From: Rhodopseudomonas palustris
GTDB lineage: Bacteria > Pseudomonadota > Alphaproteobacteria > Rhizobiales > Xanthobacteraceae
Assembly: GCF_003226555.1 (NCBI RefSeq)
Contig: NZ_QKQS01000023.1
Coordinates: 1,369,263-1,433,262 of the forward strand
Length of the DNA: 64,000 bases
Direction: 5' to 3'
Below the pieces are notes generated by a model, which was not told the origin of the DNA, made no database searches, and saw nothing but the letters and a program-made list of their open reading frames with translations. The position numbers and the translations under genes were made by a program. Below are positions 7,681 to 16,430 of this stretch, one piece after another. The number at the start of each line of letters is the position of its first letter. Position 1 is the stretch's first letter.

Positions 7681-9776
7681 TGCAGGGTTCCGTCGCTGGG
7701 CGGGTCGGCTGGTGCCACGCCGCCGGTGGCGGTTTTCGGCATGATAATGCGAAAAGTCGTGCCTTGTCCTAGTCTTGATTCCAGCACCATGCGGCCGCCG
7801 AGCTGCTGTGTCACCAGATTGTAAACGATATGCAGGCCGAGGCCGGTGCCTCCCTCGTTACGGCGCGTGGTGAAGAACGGATCGAACGCCTGGCGCTGCA
7901 CGTCCGGCGTCATGCCGGCGCCGTCGTCGGAAAAAACGATCTCGACGTCGTCGGCACCGCGCGATCGCGCAGTGATGGTGATCGTACCGGGCTGGTTGCC
8001 CGGGAAGGCGTGGTTGGCGGCGTTCAGAAACAGATTGGTCAGGATCTGCCCATAGGCGCCGGGGTAGCCGTCGATCAACAGCCCCTCGGGCACGTCGATA
8101 CGCAGATCGATCGGTGCGCGCTTCAGCACCGGCTTCAGGCTGGCGACGATCTGATCGGTCGCCTCGTGCAGCGAGAATTGCCGGCGTTCGGCGTGCGAGC
8201 GATCGACCGCGACCTGCTTGAAGGACTGGATCAGGTCGGCGGCGCGTTGCAGATTGCTGACGAGCTGTTGGGCGGCGTCCCGCGCCGAGCGGACGAATTC
8301 GTCGAGCTGCGAGCGCCGCAGGGGCATGTCACCCTTGAGCTCCGCCTCGAACGTCGTGGCGCGGCGGGTGAAGCTCGACGCCACCGTCAGGCTGATGCCG
8401 ATTGGATTGTTGACCTCGTGGGCCACCCCGGCGACCAGACTGCCGAGCGCTGCCAGCCGTTCGGCATCGATCAAATTCTGCTGCGCGGTCTTTAGTTCGA
8501 GCAGCGCGCTCTCGGCTTTCTCTTTCGATGCGCGCAGGTCGTCTTCCGCCTTGCGCTTGTCGATGGCGTTTTCGCGGAACACCTCGACGGCGCGTGCCAT
8601 CGCGCCGACCTCGTCCCTGGCCTCGATGCCGGCGACGCGGCGGTCGTAATTGCCCGAGGTGATGGCGTGCATCGCGGCGAGAATCTGCTGCAGCGGCAGG
8701 CGAATGCTGAGAGCGATCACGATCCCGGCGGAGATGATGATGCCCAGGAAGATCAGCGCGATCGTGAGTACCTTCTGCGAGATGCCGGCCAGGGTGCGGT
8801 CGAACTTCTCCTGCGCCTTCTGTTCGCGTTGCCGCATCTTGACCGACAGCGCGTCGATCGCAGCGATGGTCGCGGCCTGACTGGCGTCGATCGAGTTGCG
8901 GAGCAGGTCACTGCGCTTGGCGAGCTGATCGGTCAGTTCCTGCAAGCCGTCGCTCAGCGCCGCGGTGCGCAGCTTCAGCTTCTGCAGCCCCATCCTCTGC
9001 AGATCGTTGTCGGCGAGCTCGGTCATCACCGGGATGGTTCGCACGATCATCTCGGTATTCTGTCGTGCGTCTTCGGCGGCCTGCGGCGACAGCGACAGGT
9101 AGTAGGAGTTTGCCGCGACCAGCAGGGCGGTAAACGCCTCCCGGGCTCGGCCGAGCGGCGGCAGGATCATCGCGTCGCGCTGGCCGGTGGCGCCGCCGAT
9201 CACAGCGAACAACGCGGCGATGTCGCGTGCCGGTGCCTGAACCTGGTTCTCGTAGGTCGCCTTGATGGTGGTCTGCAACGCCCGCAAATCACCAAAGCCG
9301 CTGAGAAAGCGTTCGGTCGCGCGCTCCAGCTCCTCGACCGAGCCGGACAGCATTGGATCGGTCGAGGCGCGATTGGTCAGCGTCCCGAGTACCGCCTCGC
9401 GCAGCAGCAAGATTTCGGCAAACAGATCGGGGCTGGGTTGATTGATGTAGCGATGGATGAGATTCTGCAGCCTTCCGGTTTCGCTTTCCAGCAAAGCCAG
9501 GATCTTGTCGGATTCCCTGACCTGACGAACGTCGTCCCAGGCGGTGCGCAGCTCCCGCGAGCCGCTCCAGATCAGGCTGACCAGGACCAGGACCACCAGC
9601 GAGTTCAATCCCGCGATCGACAGGATTCGCCAGCGGATCGGCACGGCCCGCACCAAGCCGATCAGGCTGGTGCGTCTCCGGTTATCGGGCCGCAGCTCGG
9701 CGTCAGCTGGCTGCGAAGGCATCGGGCCCAACCCGGTCGATGATGCGTCGATGACGGTTTCCCCGATCAGCCGCAA
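7650..9776 (-). CDS. Membrane-bound sensor histidine kinase
   Basis: A 708-residue kinase. Membrane helices lie at about 50-70 and 336-358, enclosing a roughly 265-residue helical periplasmic sensor region. Then come HAMP (about 359-411), a coiled coil, HisKA with His453 (GVAHEVNNPIGISLTV) and a HATPase domain (FFTTRRNEGGTGLGLHIVYNLV). It is the first gene of a three-gene unit with the hybrid kinase and response regulator, overlapping the former by 31 bases. The divergently transcribed ugpB-like gene starts only 161 bases away, so its product could present a ligand to the periplasmic region, as binding proteins do for some kinases. That is an inference from position. Confidence 0.9.
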   Translation of the reverse strand: MRLIGETVIDASSTGLGPMPSQPADAELRPDNRRRTSLIGLVRAVPIRWRILSIAGLNSLVVLVLVSLIWSGSRELRTAWDDVRQVRESDKILALLESETGRLQNLIHRYINQPSPDLFAEILLLREAVLGTLTNRASTDPMLSGSVEELERATERFLSGFGDLRALQTTIKATYENQVQAPARDIAALFAVIGGATGQRDAMILPPLGRAREAFTALLVAANSYYLSLSPQAAEDARQNTEMIVRTIPVMTELADNDLQRMGLQKLKLRTAALSDGLQELTDQLAKRSDLLRNSIDASQAATIAAIDALSVKMRQREQKAQEKFDRTLAGISQKVLTIALIFLGIIISAGIVIALSIRLPLQQILAAMHAITSGNYDRRVAGIEARDEVGAMARAVEVFRENAIDKRKAEDDLRASKEKAESALLELKTAQQNLIDAERLAALGSLVAGVAHEVNNPIGISLTVASSFTRRATTFEAELKGDMPLRRSQLDEFVRSARDAAQQLVSNLQRAADLIQSFKQVAVDRSHAERRQFSLHEATDQIVASLKPVLKRAPIDLRIDVPEGLLIDGYPGAYGQILTNLFLNAANHAFPGNQPGTITITARSRGADDVEIVFSDDGAGMTPDVQRQAFDPFFTTRRNEGGTGLGLHIVYNLVTQQLGGRMVLESRLGQGTTFRIIMPKTATGGVAPADPPSDGTLQWPTRTISSS

Positions 9777-9937
9777 CCAGTGGGCCGCGCGCGGCGTCGG
9801 CGTGCGGAATATTGGCTCGGCTGGACAGCGGCAAGTTCAATCCCATAAGGTTAACGCCGTTCGCAGGGACCGGAGAAGTCCAGCTAAGCTAGCAGATCAG
9901 CCTGGGCGATGGCTATCGGGAGTGAGTTCGTCGGACG

Positions 9938-11263
9938 ATGGCCGGAATGTTGGGAAGACTCGCGCAGATGGCTGCCGTCCTGGTCTGGGGCGGCGTCGGG
10001 ATTGCGCCGGCCGCCGCCACGACGGAGATCGTCTGGTGGCACGCAATGTCCGGCGAACTCGGCCGGCAGCTCGAGAAACTGGCGACCGATTTCAACGCCT
10101 CGCAATCCGACTACCGGGTGGTGCCGAGCTACAAGGGCAACTACACCCAGACCGTGACCGCGGCGATCTTCGCGTTTCGTTCCTCCAGTCAGCCGGCGAT
10201 CGTGCAGGTCAATGAGATCGCCACCGCCACCATGATGGCGGCGAGGGGAGCGGTCTATCCAGTCTATGAGCTGATGCGCGACGAGAACGAAACGTTCTCG
10301 CCGGACGACTACCTGCCTGCGGTCACTGGCTATTACACCGACCTGTCCGGCAACATGCTGTCGTTTCCGTTCAACGCTTCGACGCCGATTCTATATTACA
10401 ACAAAACGCTGTTTCGCCGTGCCGGACTTGATCCGGAGGTGCCGCCGGCCACTTGGCCGGAGGTCGGCGCCATGGCGACGCGGCTGCGCGATGCCGGGGC
10501 GGCCTGTGGCTTCACCACCTCGTGGCCGTCCTGGGTGCATATCGAGAATTTCTCCGCCTATCACAATCTGCCGCTGGCGACGCAGTCGAACGGGCTCGGC
10601 GGGTTGGATGCGGAACTGGTGTTCAACAATCCGGTGGTGGTGCGCCATGTCGCTCAGCTCGCCGACTGGCAGAAGACCAAAATCTATGACTATGGCGGCC
10701 GCGCCACGGCGGCCGAGCCGCTGTTTCAGCAGGGCGACTGCGGCATCTTCATCGGCTCGTCGGCGACCCGTGCCGACATCCTGGCCAATGCCAAATTCGA
10801 GGTCGGCTACGGCCGCCTTCCGTACTGGCCGGACGTGGCCGGCGCGCCGCAGAACACCATCATCGGCGGCGCCACGCTATGGGTGCTGCGCGGCCGGCCG
10901 GCGGCGGAATACAAAGGGGTGGCCAAGTTCTTCGCCTACCTGTCGAAGCCGGATATCCAGGCGGCCTGGCACCAGCACACCGGCTATCTGCCGATCACCA
11001 AGGCAGCCTACGATCTCACCCGCGCTCAGGGCTTCTACGATCGCAATCCGGGGACGGCGATTTCGATCGAACAGATCACGCTGAAGCCGCCGACCGAGAA
11101 TTCGCGCGGATTGCGGCTCGGCTCGTTCGTGCTGGTGCGGACCGCAATTGAAGACGAACTCGAACACGCGGTCCGCGGTGAGAAGCCCGCGCAGGCCGCA
11201 ATGGATGCCGCGGTCGAACGCGGCAACAAGCTGCTGCGGCAGTTCGAACGGACCAAGCCGTAA
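9938..11263 (+). CDS. ugpB: UgpB-like ABC transporter substrate-binding protein (orphan)
   Basis: A 441-residue periplasmic binding protein, close to the length of E. coli UgpB. A signal peptide ends near AAATTEI. The start ATG (9938) follows a GGGAGTGAG site. Conserved family stretches include EIVWWHAMSGELG, PFNASTPILYYNKTLF, GFTTSWPSWVHIENFSA and the ligand region GGATLWVLRGR. UgpB proteins bind sn-glycerol-3-phosphate or glycerophosphodiesters and normally work with UgpAEC. No permease or ATPase genes accompany it here. It is divergent from a kinase-kinase-regulator operon. It may serve a remote transporter or act as a ligand-binding co-sensor. No Pho box is visible in front of it. Confidence 0.8.
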   Translation: MAGMLGRLAQMAAVLVWGGVGIAPAAATTEIVWWHAMSGELGRQLEKLATDFNASQSDYRVVPSYKGNYTQTVTAAIFAFRSSSQPAIVQVNEIATATMMAARGAVYPVYELMRDENETFSPDDYLPAVTGYYTDLSGNMLSFPFNASTPILYYNKTLFRRAGLDPEVPPATWPEVGAMATRLRDAGAACGFTTSWPSWVHIENFSAYHNLPLATQSNGLGGLDAELVFNNPVVVRHVAQLADWQKTKIYDYGGRATAAEPLFQQGDCGIFIGSSATRADILANAKFEVGYGRLPYWPDVAGAPQNTIIGGATLWVLRGRPAAEYKGVAKFFAYLSKPDIQAAWHQHTGYLPITKAAYDLTRAQGFYDRNPGTAISIEQITLKPPTENSRGLRLGSFVLVRTAIEDELEHAVRGEKPAQAAMDAAVERGNKLLRQFERTKP

Positions 11264-11268
11264 CAGCC

Positions 11269-12186
11269 CTACGGCGCCGTCTCGCGTCGTCCAAAAGCGC
11301 CGGCGTCGCGGCTCAGCACAGGCGATACCATCGCGACCAGGTTTTGCGCGGCGGCTTCGATCGACAGGCCTGCGGTATCGAGAACGCCGGCGGCGCGGGC
11401 ATACAATGGCTCGCGGCTCTGCAGGATGGTGCGCAGCTCCTGCATCGCGGCGCGGTCGTCGGCCATCGGCCGCATGTCGCCCTGGCCGCGGACCCGCATC
11501 ATGTGTTCCTCCGGCTCGGCCTTGAGCCAGATGGTATAAAACGAGGTCAGGATCTGATCGAAGGTGATCGGCTCGGACACGATGCCGCCGCCGGTCGCCA
11601 GCACCACCGGCTCGTTGTGGGCCAGCAGCCGCGTCAACGCTGCCTGCTCCATCCGGCGGAAGCCTTCCTGGCCGTACAGCGCAATGATCTCGGATACCGA
11701 CAGCCCGTTCTGGCGCTCGATCTCACGGTTCAGCTCGACGAAGCTCCAGCCGATGCGGTCGGCCAGCATCTTGCCGAGAGTGGATTTTCCGGCGCCGCGC
11801 AGGCCGATCAGCGCGATTCCATGGAAAGTCGCCTGACGCTGCGTCGTGCTGCCGAACCTGCCGAGTCCGGACAACACGTCCTTGGCGTGTGCGATCTGCA
11901 CCGGAGTGGCGCGCCGCACCAAGTCTCGGATTACAGGCCATTCGGCGGCAGCGTCGGGAGACGGCAGCAGATCTTCCAAGGGGGTCGCAAGCGCCTCGGA
12001 AATCCGGCGCAGCAGCACGATCGAGACGTTGCCCTTGCCGCTTTCCAATTGCGCGATGTAGCGCTCGGAAATCCCGGAGACCTTGGCCAGCACCTTGCGC
12101 GACATGCCACGCCGGCCGCGCATGGTGCGAACGTGCTGGCCGAGGTCGAGCAGAAAGCTCGCGTCGGTGTCGTCTGGCTCGACCAT
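11269..12186 (-). CDS. Xre-type regulator fused to a shikimate-kinase-like domain (BoxR/BzdR type)
   Basis: A 305-residue fusion. A helix-turn-helix covers about residues 15-75 (GMSRKVLAKVSGISERYIAQLESGKGNVS). A linker leads to a shikimate-kinase fold from about residue 130, with P-loop GLRGAGKSTLG, then a GGGIV motif and a DMRPMADD lid region. The ATG at 12186 is preferred to an in-frame start at 12318, which would run through the palindromic operator. In Azoarcus BzdR and BoxR this architecture senses benzoyl-CoA with the kinase-like domain and represses aromatic catabolism genes. Ligand and targets here are inferred; no aromatic-degradation genes are adjacent. The operator upstream suggests autoregulation. 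Confidence 0.85.
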   Translation of the reverse strand: MVEPDDTDASFLLDLGQHVRTMRGRRGMSRKVLAKVSGISERYIAQLESGKGNVSIVLLRRISEALATPLEDLLPSPDAAAEWPVIRDLVRRATPVQIAHAKDVLSGLGRFGSTTQRQATFHGIALIGLRGAGKSTLGKMLADRIGWSFVELNREIERQNGLSVSEIIALYGQEGFRRMEQAALTRLLAHNEPVVLATGGGIVSEPITFDQILTSFYTIWLKAEPEEHMMRVRGQGDMRPMADDRAAMQELRTILQSREPLYARAAGVLDTAGLSIEAAAQNLVAMVSPVLSRDAGAFGRRETAP

Positions 12187-12241
12187 GTCCGTCCATTCAC
12201 GTCTGTTTGGGGAAAGATAGTGCTGGCCACAAGCGCCAGCA

Positions 12242-12293
12242 ATCGAACGAATGTCGTTCGATGCATTATAATTCAAGGCAGATGTCGTTCGAT
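12242..12293. promoter_or_regulatory. Palindromic operator and promoter of the Xre/shikimate-kinase regulator
   Basis: A perfect palindrome ATCGAACGA-ATG-TCGTTCGAT occupies 12242-12262. Its right half with the spacer (ATGTCGTTCGAT) recurs at 12282-12293, exactly 31 bases or three helical turns away. Between them lies ATTATAAT (12265-12272), a perfect -10 element readable on either strand. The layout is what an autoregulated promoter would look like. Assigning it to the adjacent regulator is an inference. Confidence 0.6.
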
Positions 12294-12410
12294 GGGACGC
12301 AACACCGCAGACGGACACCCACGTGTCTCTGGGTGCGCCGAGCGGTACGAGAGATATTGTCCGGAAGGTGCGTCCCCCGCCGCTTCAGCGGGAGACGCGA
12401 AGCGAAACGG

Positions 12411-13217
12411 TTACGCCCAGCCGTCGCCCTTGATGCCGGGATTGGCGAAGGCGACGCCGCCGTCGACCGTGATGGTCGAGCCGACCACATAGTCGCCCGC
12501 CCGCGAGGCCAGGAACACGGCAGTGCCTGCCATGTCCTCATCGGTCCCGATCCGGCCGGAGGGCACCCGCTGGGCCACCGCATCCGACTCGTCGCGCGCA
12601 GCCTTGTTCATATCGGAGGCGAACGGTCCCGGCGCGATGGCGGTGACCACGATATGATCCTTGATTAGCCGCACCGCCATCCGGCGGGTCAGGTGAATGA
12701 GGCCAGCCTTCGAGGCCGCGTAGGGATAGGTCTCGAGCGGGTTCACGAAGATGCCGTCGATCGAGGCGATGTTGATCACCTTGCCCGGCTGTTCGGCGCT
12801 CGCCGCGGCGCGAAGCTGCGGCGCCAGCGCCTTGGTCAGGAAGAACGGCGTCTTGACGTTGAGGTTCATCACCTTGTCCCAGCCGCTCTCCGGGAACTCG
12901 TCGAAGTCGGCCGCCCAGGCTGCGCCAGCGTTGTTGACCAGGATGTCGAGCGAGGCCTCACGACGTTTGATCTCGGCGGCCAGCATCTCGATGCCCGCCA
13001 TGGTCGAGATGTCGATCGGCAGCGCGACGCACTCGCCGGGATACATTTCGGTGAGCTCATCGGCGGTCGCCTGACAGGCCGGGGCCTTGCGCGCGGTGAT
13101 GTACACGCGCGACGCGCCGTAGGCGAGAAAGCCGGCCGCGATCATCTTGCCGATGCCGCGTGAGCCGCCGGTCACCAGAGCGACGCGGCCTTGCAGCGAA
13201 AACAGATCCTTGAACAT
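12411..13217 (-). CDS. Short-chain dehydrogenase/reductase (RhlG-like)
   Basis: A 268-residue NAD(P)-dependent oxidoreductase. The cofactor motif is TGGSRGIG near residue 14, followed by NNAG and the catalytic Ser-Tyr-Lys arrangement INIASIDG ... YPYAASKAG. The ATG at 13217 is chosen because it follows a GGGAG ribosome binding site; an in-frame start at 13274 would add an unlikely proline-rich leader. The N-terminus (LFSLQGRVALVTGGSRGIGK) resembles the RhlG branch of 3-oxoacyl reductases. The substrate cannot be assigned. It is co-directional with the deacetylase gene upstream and with the regulator gene downstream. Confidence 0.88.
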   Translation of the reverse strand: MFKDLFSLQGRVALVTGGSRGIGKMIAAGFLAYGASRVYITARKAPACQATADELTEMYPGECVALPIDISTMAGIEMLAAEIKRREASLDILVNNAGAAWAADFDEFPESGWDKVMNLNVKTPFFLTKALAPQLRAAASAEQPGKVINIASIDGIFVNPLETYPYAASKAGLIHLTRRMAVRLIKDHIVVTAIAPGPFASDMNKAARDESDAVAQRVPSGRIGTDEDMAGTAVFLASRAGDYVVGSTITVDGGVAFANPGIKGDGWA

Positions 13218-13278
13218 GACGTCTCCCTCGGGTGTTTGGCCGCCTGTTTGCGGCGGCGGGGAGGGGTGAGTCAAGGAA

Positions 13279-14334
13279 TCACGCCGCGACGCGGCGAAAG
13301 CCGTTCCACATCGCGGTTGCGGCGCCGGATGTCAGCACGGGCAACAGCCGGTCGTCCTGATAATGTCCGTTGAGCGAAATCCGCGGCAGCGCGGTGAGAT
13401 GATCGGCGCATTCGGAAAACATCATGCCCGGCCGCGTCGTGACCGCGGTCTTGTAGCCGACGGCCTGGGCGAGGGCGAATTCGCGCGGCCCCGCCGCAGC
13501 TTTGTCGCCGTAAGGATACGCGAGATGGTCGACCGAATGTTGCAACTCGTCCTGGATGCGGGCGCGGCTGCCGGTCAGCTCGTGCGCGGCGACCAGTTCG
13601 CTCTGCCGGCCGAGCATACAATGGGTGATGCTGTGGGCTCCGATCGTCACCAGCGGGTGAGAGGCGAAGCGGCGCAGCTCGTCCCACTGCAGGCACAGTT
13701 CCCGCGCCGCGGCAGTTTCGTCGAGGCCATAACGCAGGCACATCGCCGTCATGGCGGCGTCGAGGTCGCCGCCGTTCGGCAAGCGGCGCAGCAGATCGTG
13801 CAACCGTTCGAATGCCGTCTGCTTGGCTTCGGGCGTTTGAATGTCGAAGCGCAGTTCCTGGCCGCCGATGGCGACCTCCAGCCGGCTCTGGCTAGCGATC
13901 AGCCGCTCCAGCGTTACCCACCACAATCGCCCATTACCTTCGGCGAAGTCGCTGGCGACAAATACGGTGAATGGTGCGCCGAACTCCTCGAACACCGGCA
14001 ATGCGAAATCGCGGTTGTCCCGATAGCCGTCGTCGAGCGTGATGCAGGCGAAGCGCCGGCCGAAATCGCGCGCCCGCAACCTACGATGCAGCTCGTCCAT
14101 CGGGACGAGATCAATCCCGAGCTCCCGCAGATGCTTCAGCGTGGCCCGCAGGAAATCCGGGGTAACCTCGAGGTGGCGATTGGGCTGAAACGAATCATCG
14201 CGGCTCGGCCGGACGTTGTGCAGCATGAAAATCGTGCCGATTCCGGACAGGAGCGGGCGCAGCACCCGATGCGCGCCCGTGTAATAGAGGGCTTCGAGCC
14301 CGGCGCGGATCATACTGTGGCGAAAATGTTTCAT
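13279..14334 (-). CDS. Polysaccharide deacetylase (NodB-type, carbohydrate esterase 4)
   Basis: A 351-residue protein. The NodB catalytic elements are visible: TLDDGYRDN with the paired aspartates (about residues 95-105) and the zinc-binding GAHSITHCML (His-x3-His). The long frame continues far upstream only because it is antisense to the OmpA-like gene, so the ATG at 14334 is used (MKHFRHSMIRAGLEALYYTGAHRV). Members of this size, with IGTIFMLHNVRP near the N-terminus, are common in exopolysaccharide and cell-surface loci, where they remove N-acetyl groups. No signal peptide is obvious. The physiological substrate is unknown. Confidence 0.88.
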   Translation of the reverse strand: MKHFRHSMIRAGLEALYYTGAHRVLRPLLSGIGTIFMLHNVRPSRDDSFQPNRHLEVTPDFLRATLKHLRELGIDLVPMDELHRRLRARDFGRRFACITLDDGYRDNRDFALPVFEEFGAPFTVFVASDFAEGNGRLWWVTLERLIASQSRLEVAIGGQELRFDIQTPEAKQTAFERLHDLLRRLPNGGDLDAAMTAMCLRYGLDETAAARELCLQWDELRRFASHPLVTIGAHSITHCMLGRQSELVAAHELTGSRARIQDELQHSVDHLAYPYGDKAAAGPREFALAQAVGYKTAVTTRPGMMFSECADHLTALPRISLNGHYQDDRLLPVLTSGAATAMWNGFRRVAA

Positions 14335-14490
14335 CGAAGCGAAGGCTATATCATGTCTGAGCCATGCTAGGAGTCCACGGCTGAAGAAACGGTTATGGCA
14401 GGGGCAACTTTGGTCGCTGTTTTCGGGAATTGCGTTTGACAGCCTTCCAACGGTTTGATTTCTCTCTGCTTCTGATCCACGGGAAGCGGA

Positions 14491-15885
14491 ATGCGCGGAC
14501 TCTACAGCTCCAGCGGTAAATGGTGGCCCGGTGCCATTCCGCTGGTCATTCTCTGGGCCGTCGCCGCTTGGACGACGATGCCTGCCGTGGAAGCAGAACT
14601 CACCGTTCGCGCTGCGGCTGCGCTCAAGGACACGATCCTCGATAAAACCAAGATCACGGCAGCGGGTCGGGACATCACATTGGTGGCCGAGGCGTTCTCC
14701 GAGGAGGGGCGCCGTGCCGCGGTGTCCGCCGTTGAGGCCGTGCCAGGGATCCGTCTGGTCAATGATCGCACCAAGCTGGTGCCGGAAGCCTCCCCTTACG
14801 TGTGGTCGATTGAACGCGACGTCGTTCGGGTGACCCTGAGCGGCAGCGCTCCGCTGCCGGCCAGCAGATCGCGGCTGTTCGACGGTGCCAAGGTCGCGTT
14901 CGCAGGCGTCGAGGTCGTCGACCATATGGCGCTGGCGCGCGGCGCGCCTCAGCGCTTCGATGCGGCGGCGATGCTGCTGATCGACCAGCTTGCCAAGCTC
15001 AAACAAGGCAAGATCACCCTCAGCGGGACCTCGGTCGCGCTGAAGGGAATGGCGAAGGATCTCGGCGGGCGCGAAGCGATTGCGGCGGCGCTTCGGAACC
15101 TGCCTGAGGGCTATACGGTCGGCGACAACGAGATCGAGGCGCCGCCCTATGTGTTCCGCGCCTACAAGGACCCCGTCGCCGGCCAGGTGACGCTCGAGGG
15201 ATATGTGCCGGACAACGCCGTGCATGCCGCTCTCGCCGCCGCGACAGGTCGGAAGTTCTTCGGCGATAAGGTCGTCGATAATCTCAAGGCCAGTATCGGG
15301 GCGCCGAAGGGATTTGTCGACGCTGCCGTCCCGGCACTTGGCGCGCTGTCGCGACTGTCGACCGGCACCCTCGTGTTGTCGGACCGCGAAGTGCACCTGT
15401 CGGGCGATGCTTTCTACGACGTCGCGGCGAACCAGATCCGCGGCGGCCTCAACAAGGAACTGCCGCAAGGCTGGAAGGTGAGGATCGATCTGTCGGTCAA
15501 GCCGCAGGCGGCGCCGGTGGACGCAACGGTGTGCCAGCAATTGTTCAACGGCCTGCTGGCGAAGGGGACGGTGCAGTTCGACTCCGCCAGCGCCACCATC
15601 GACAAGGACTCTGCCAGCCTGCTCGACAGGTTGATCGAGACCGCGATGCGCTGCCCCAGCGCCAAGATCGAGGTCGCCGGGCACACCGACAGCGACGGTG
15701 ATGCCGCTTTCAACCAGACGCTGTCGGAACGGCGCGCGCGCGCGGTCGTCGATTATATGGTCCGCGCCGGCCTGCCGCCCGAGCGGTTCGAGGCGTTCGG
15801 CTATGGCAGCAAGATTCCGATCGCCGAAAACGACACTGAGGCGGGCAAGGCGAAGAACCGCCGCATCGATTTCGTGGTCAGGTGA
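14491..15885 (+). CDS. OmpA-family protein with BON-like repeats (ArfA-like)
   Basis: A 464-residue envelope protein. It has an N-terminal membrane or signal segment (about 14-33), then repeated alpha/beta stretches of BON character (residues about 35-340, e.g. TVRAAAALKDTI and IAAALRNLPEGYTVGDN), and a C-terminal OmpA peptidoglycan-binding domain (about 350-464). The latter has GTVQFDSASATI, a GHTDSDGD motif and an NRRIDF terminus. The architecture resembles mycobacterial ArfA. The likely role is anchoring the envelope to peptidoglycan; a specific function is not known. A small membrane protein gene starts 3 bases after its stop, which indicates an operon. Confidence 0.88.
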   Translation: MRGLYSSSGKWWPGAIPLVILWAVAAWTTMPAVEAELTVRAAAALKDTILDKTKITAAGRDITLVAEAFSEEGRRAAVSAVEAVPGIRLVNDRTKLVPEASPYVWSIERDVVRVTLSGSAPLPASRSRLFDGAKVAFAGVEVVDHMALARGAPQRFDAAAMLLIDQLAKLKQGKITLSGTSVALKGMAKDLGGREAIAAALRNLPEGYTVGDNEIEAPPYVFRAYKDPVAGQVTLEGYVPDNAVHAALAAATGRKFFGDKVVDNLKASIGAPKGFVDAAVPALGALSRLSTGTLVLSDREVHLSGDAFYDVAANQIRGGLNKELPQGWKVRIDLSVKPQAAPVDATVCQQLFNGLLAKGTVQFDSASATIDKDSASLLDRLIETAMRCPSAKIEVAGHTDSDGDAAFNQTLSERRARAVVDYMVRAGLPPERFEAFGYGSKIPIAENDTEAGKAKNRRIDFVVR

Positions 15886-15888
15886 CGC

Positions 15889-16185
15889 ATGGTGGCTTTG
15901 GCGGATTTCTTCTGGGGCTGGCTGGTCGGATCGTTGCTGCTCGGCTTCGCGGTCGGGTGGATCTCGGTGGTGCATCGCGGCCCTAGCCTGTCCAAGAACG
16001 CCGGGCTCGGCGTCGGCGGGATCGCGGCGGTGCTGGTCGGGCTGTCGCTGGCCCGTCTGGTTCCCGGTCGCGGCGGTTACTGGCTCGATCTTTTCCTCGC
16101 CCTGGTCGGCGCCTATCTGATCGGATGCGCCATCGGCTCTTGGCTCCGCTACTGGGTGGTGGCGCGGCAGTCGCCGCGGCTGTGA
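15889..16185 (+). CDS. Small inner-membrane protein paired with the OmpA-like gene
   Basis: A 98-residue protein with three predicted membrane helices (about 5-27, 38-57 and 64-88). The family is not recognised. The ATG at 15889 lies 3 bases after the stop of the upstream OmpA-like gene, so the two are probably translated together and may act in the same envelope complex. GC-rich codon use matches the neighbours. Confidence 0.75.
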   Translation: MVALADFFWGWLVGSLLLGFAVGWISVVHRGPSLSKNAGLGVGGIAAVLVGLSLARLVPGRGGYWLDLFLALVGAYLIGCAIGSWLRYWVVARQSPRL

Positions 16186-16430
16186 TGATGACGCCGTTGT
16201 CGACCGGCAGCTGCGACGATAGGTCCCGCGTTGCAGCAAAATCCCAATAATGGCGAAGGTGCAACCGGTTGGCTGAAGCGGAATTGAAGCGTTGTGGACC
16301 GACATCCGGCGTTGACCGAATTCCACTCGGCCTGAAAACACGCTACCAACGATGTACGGCCGGCCGAAGCTCGGCGCCAAGGCCGTGACACCAGGGGTAG
16401 AAGCGCGGGCGAAGGGGATTCGAGGTCTCG

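Noticed and set aside
6025..9743. Long plus-strand frames (599 and 358 codons)
   Set aside because: Antisense to the two histidine kinase genes, which have complete recognisable domains.
9777..9937. Pho box in front of the ugpB-like gene
   Set aside because: No CTGTCAT-type repeats with 11-base spacing are present in the divergent intergenic region.
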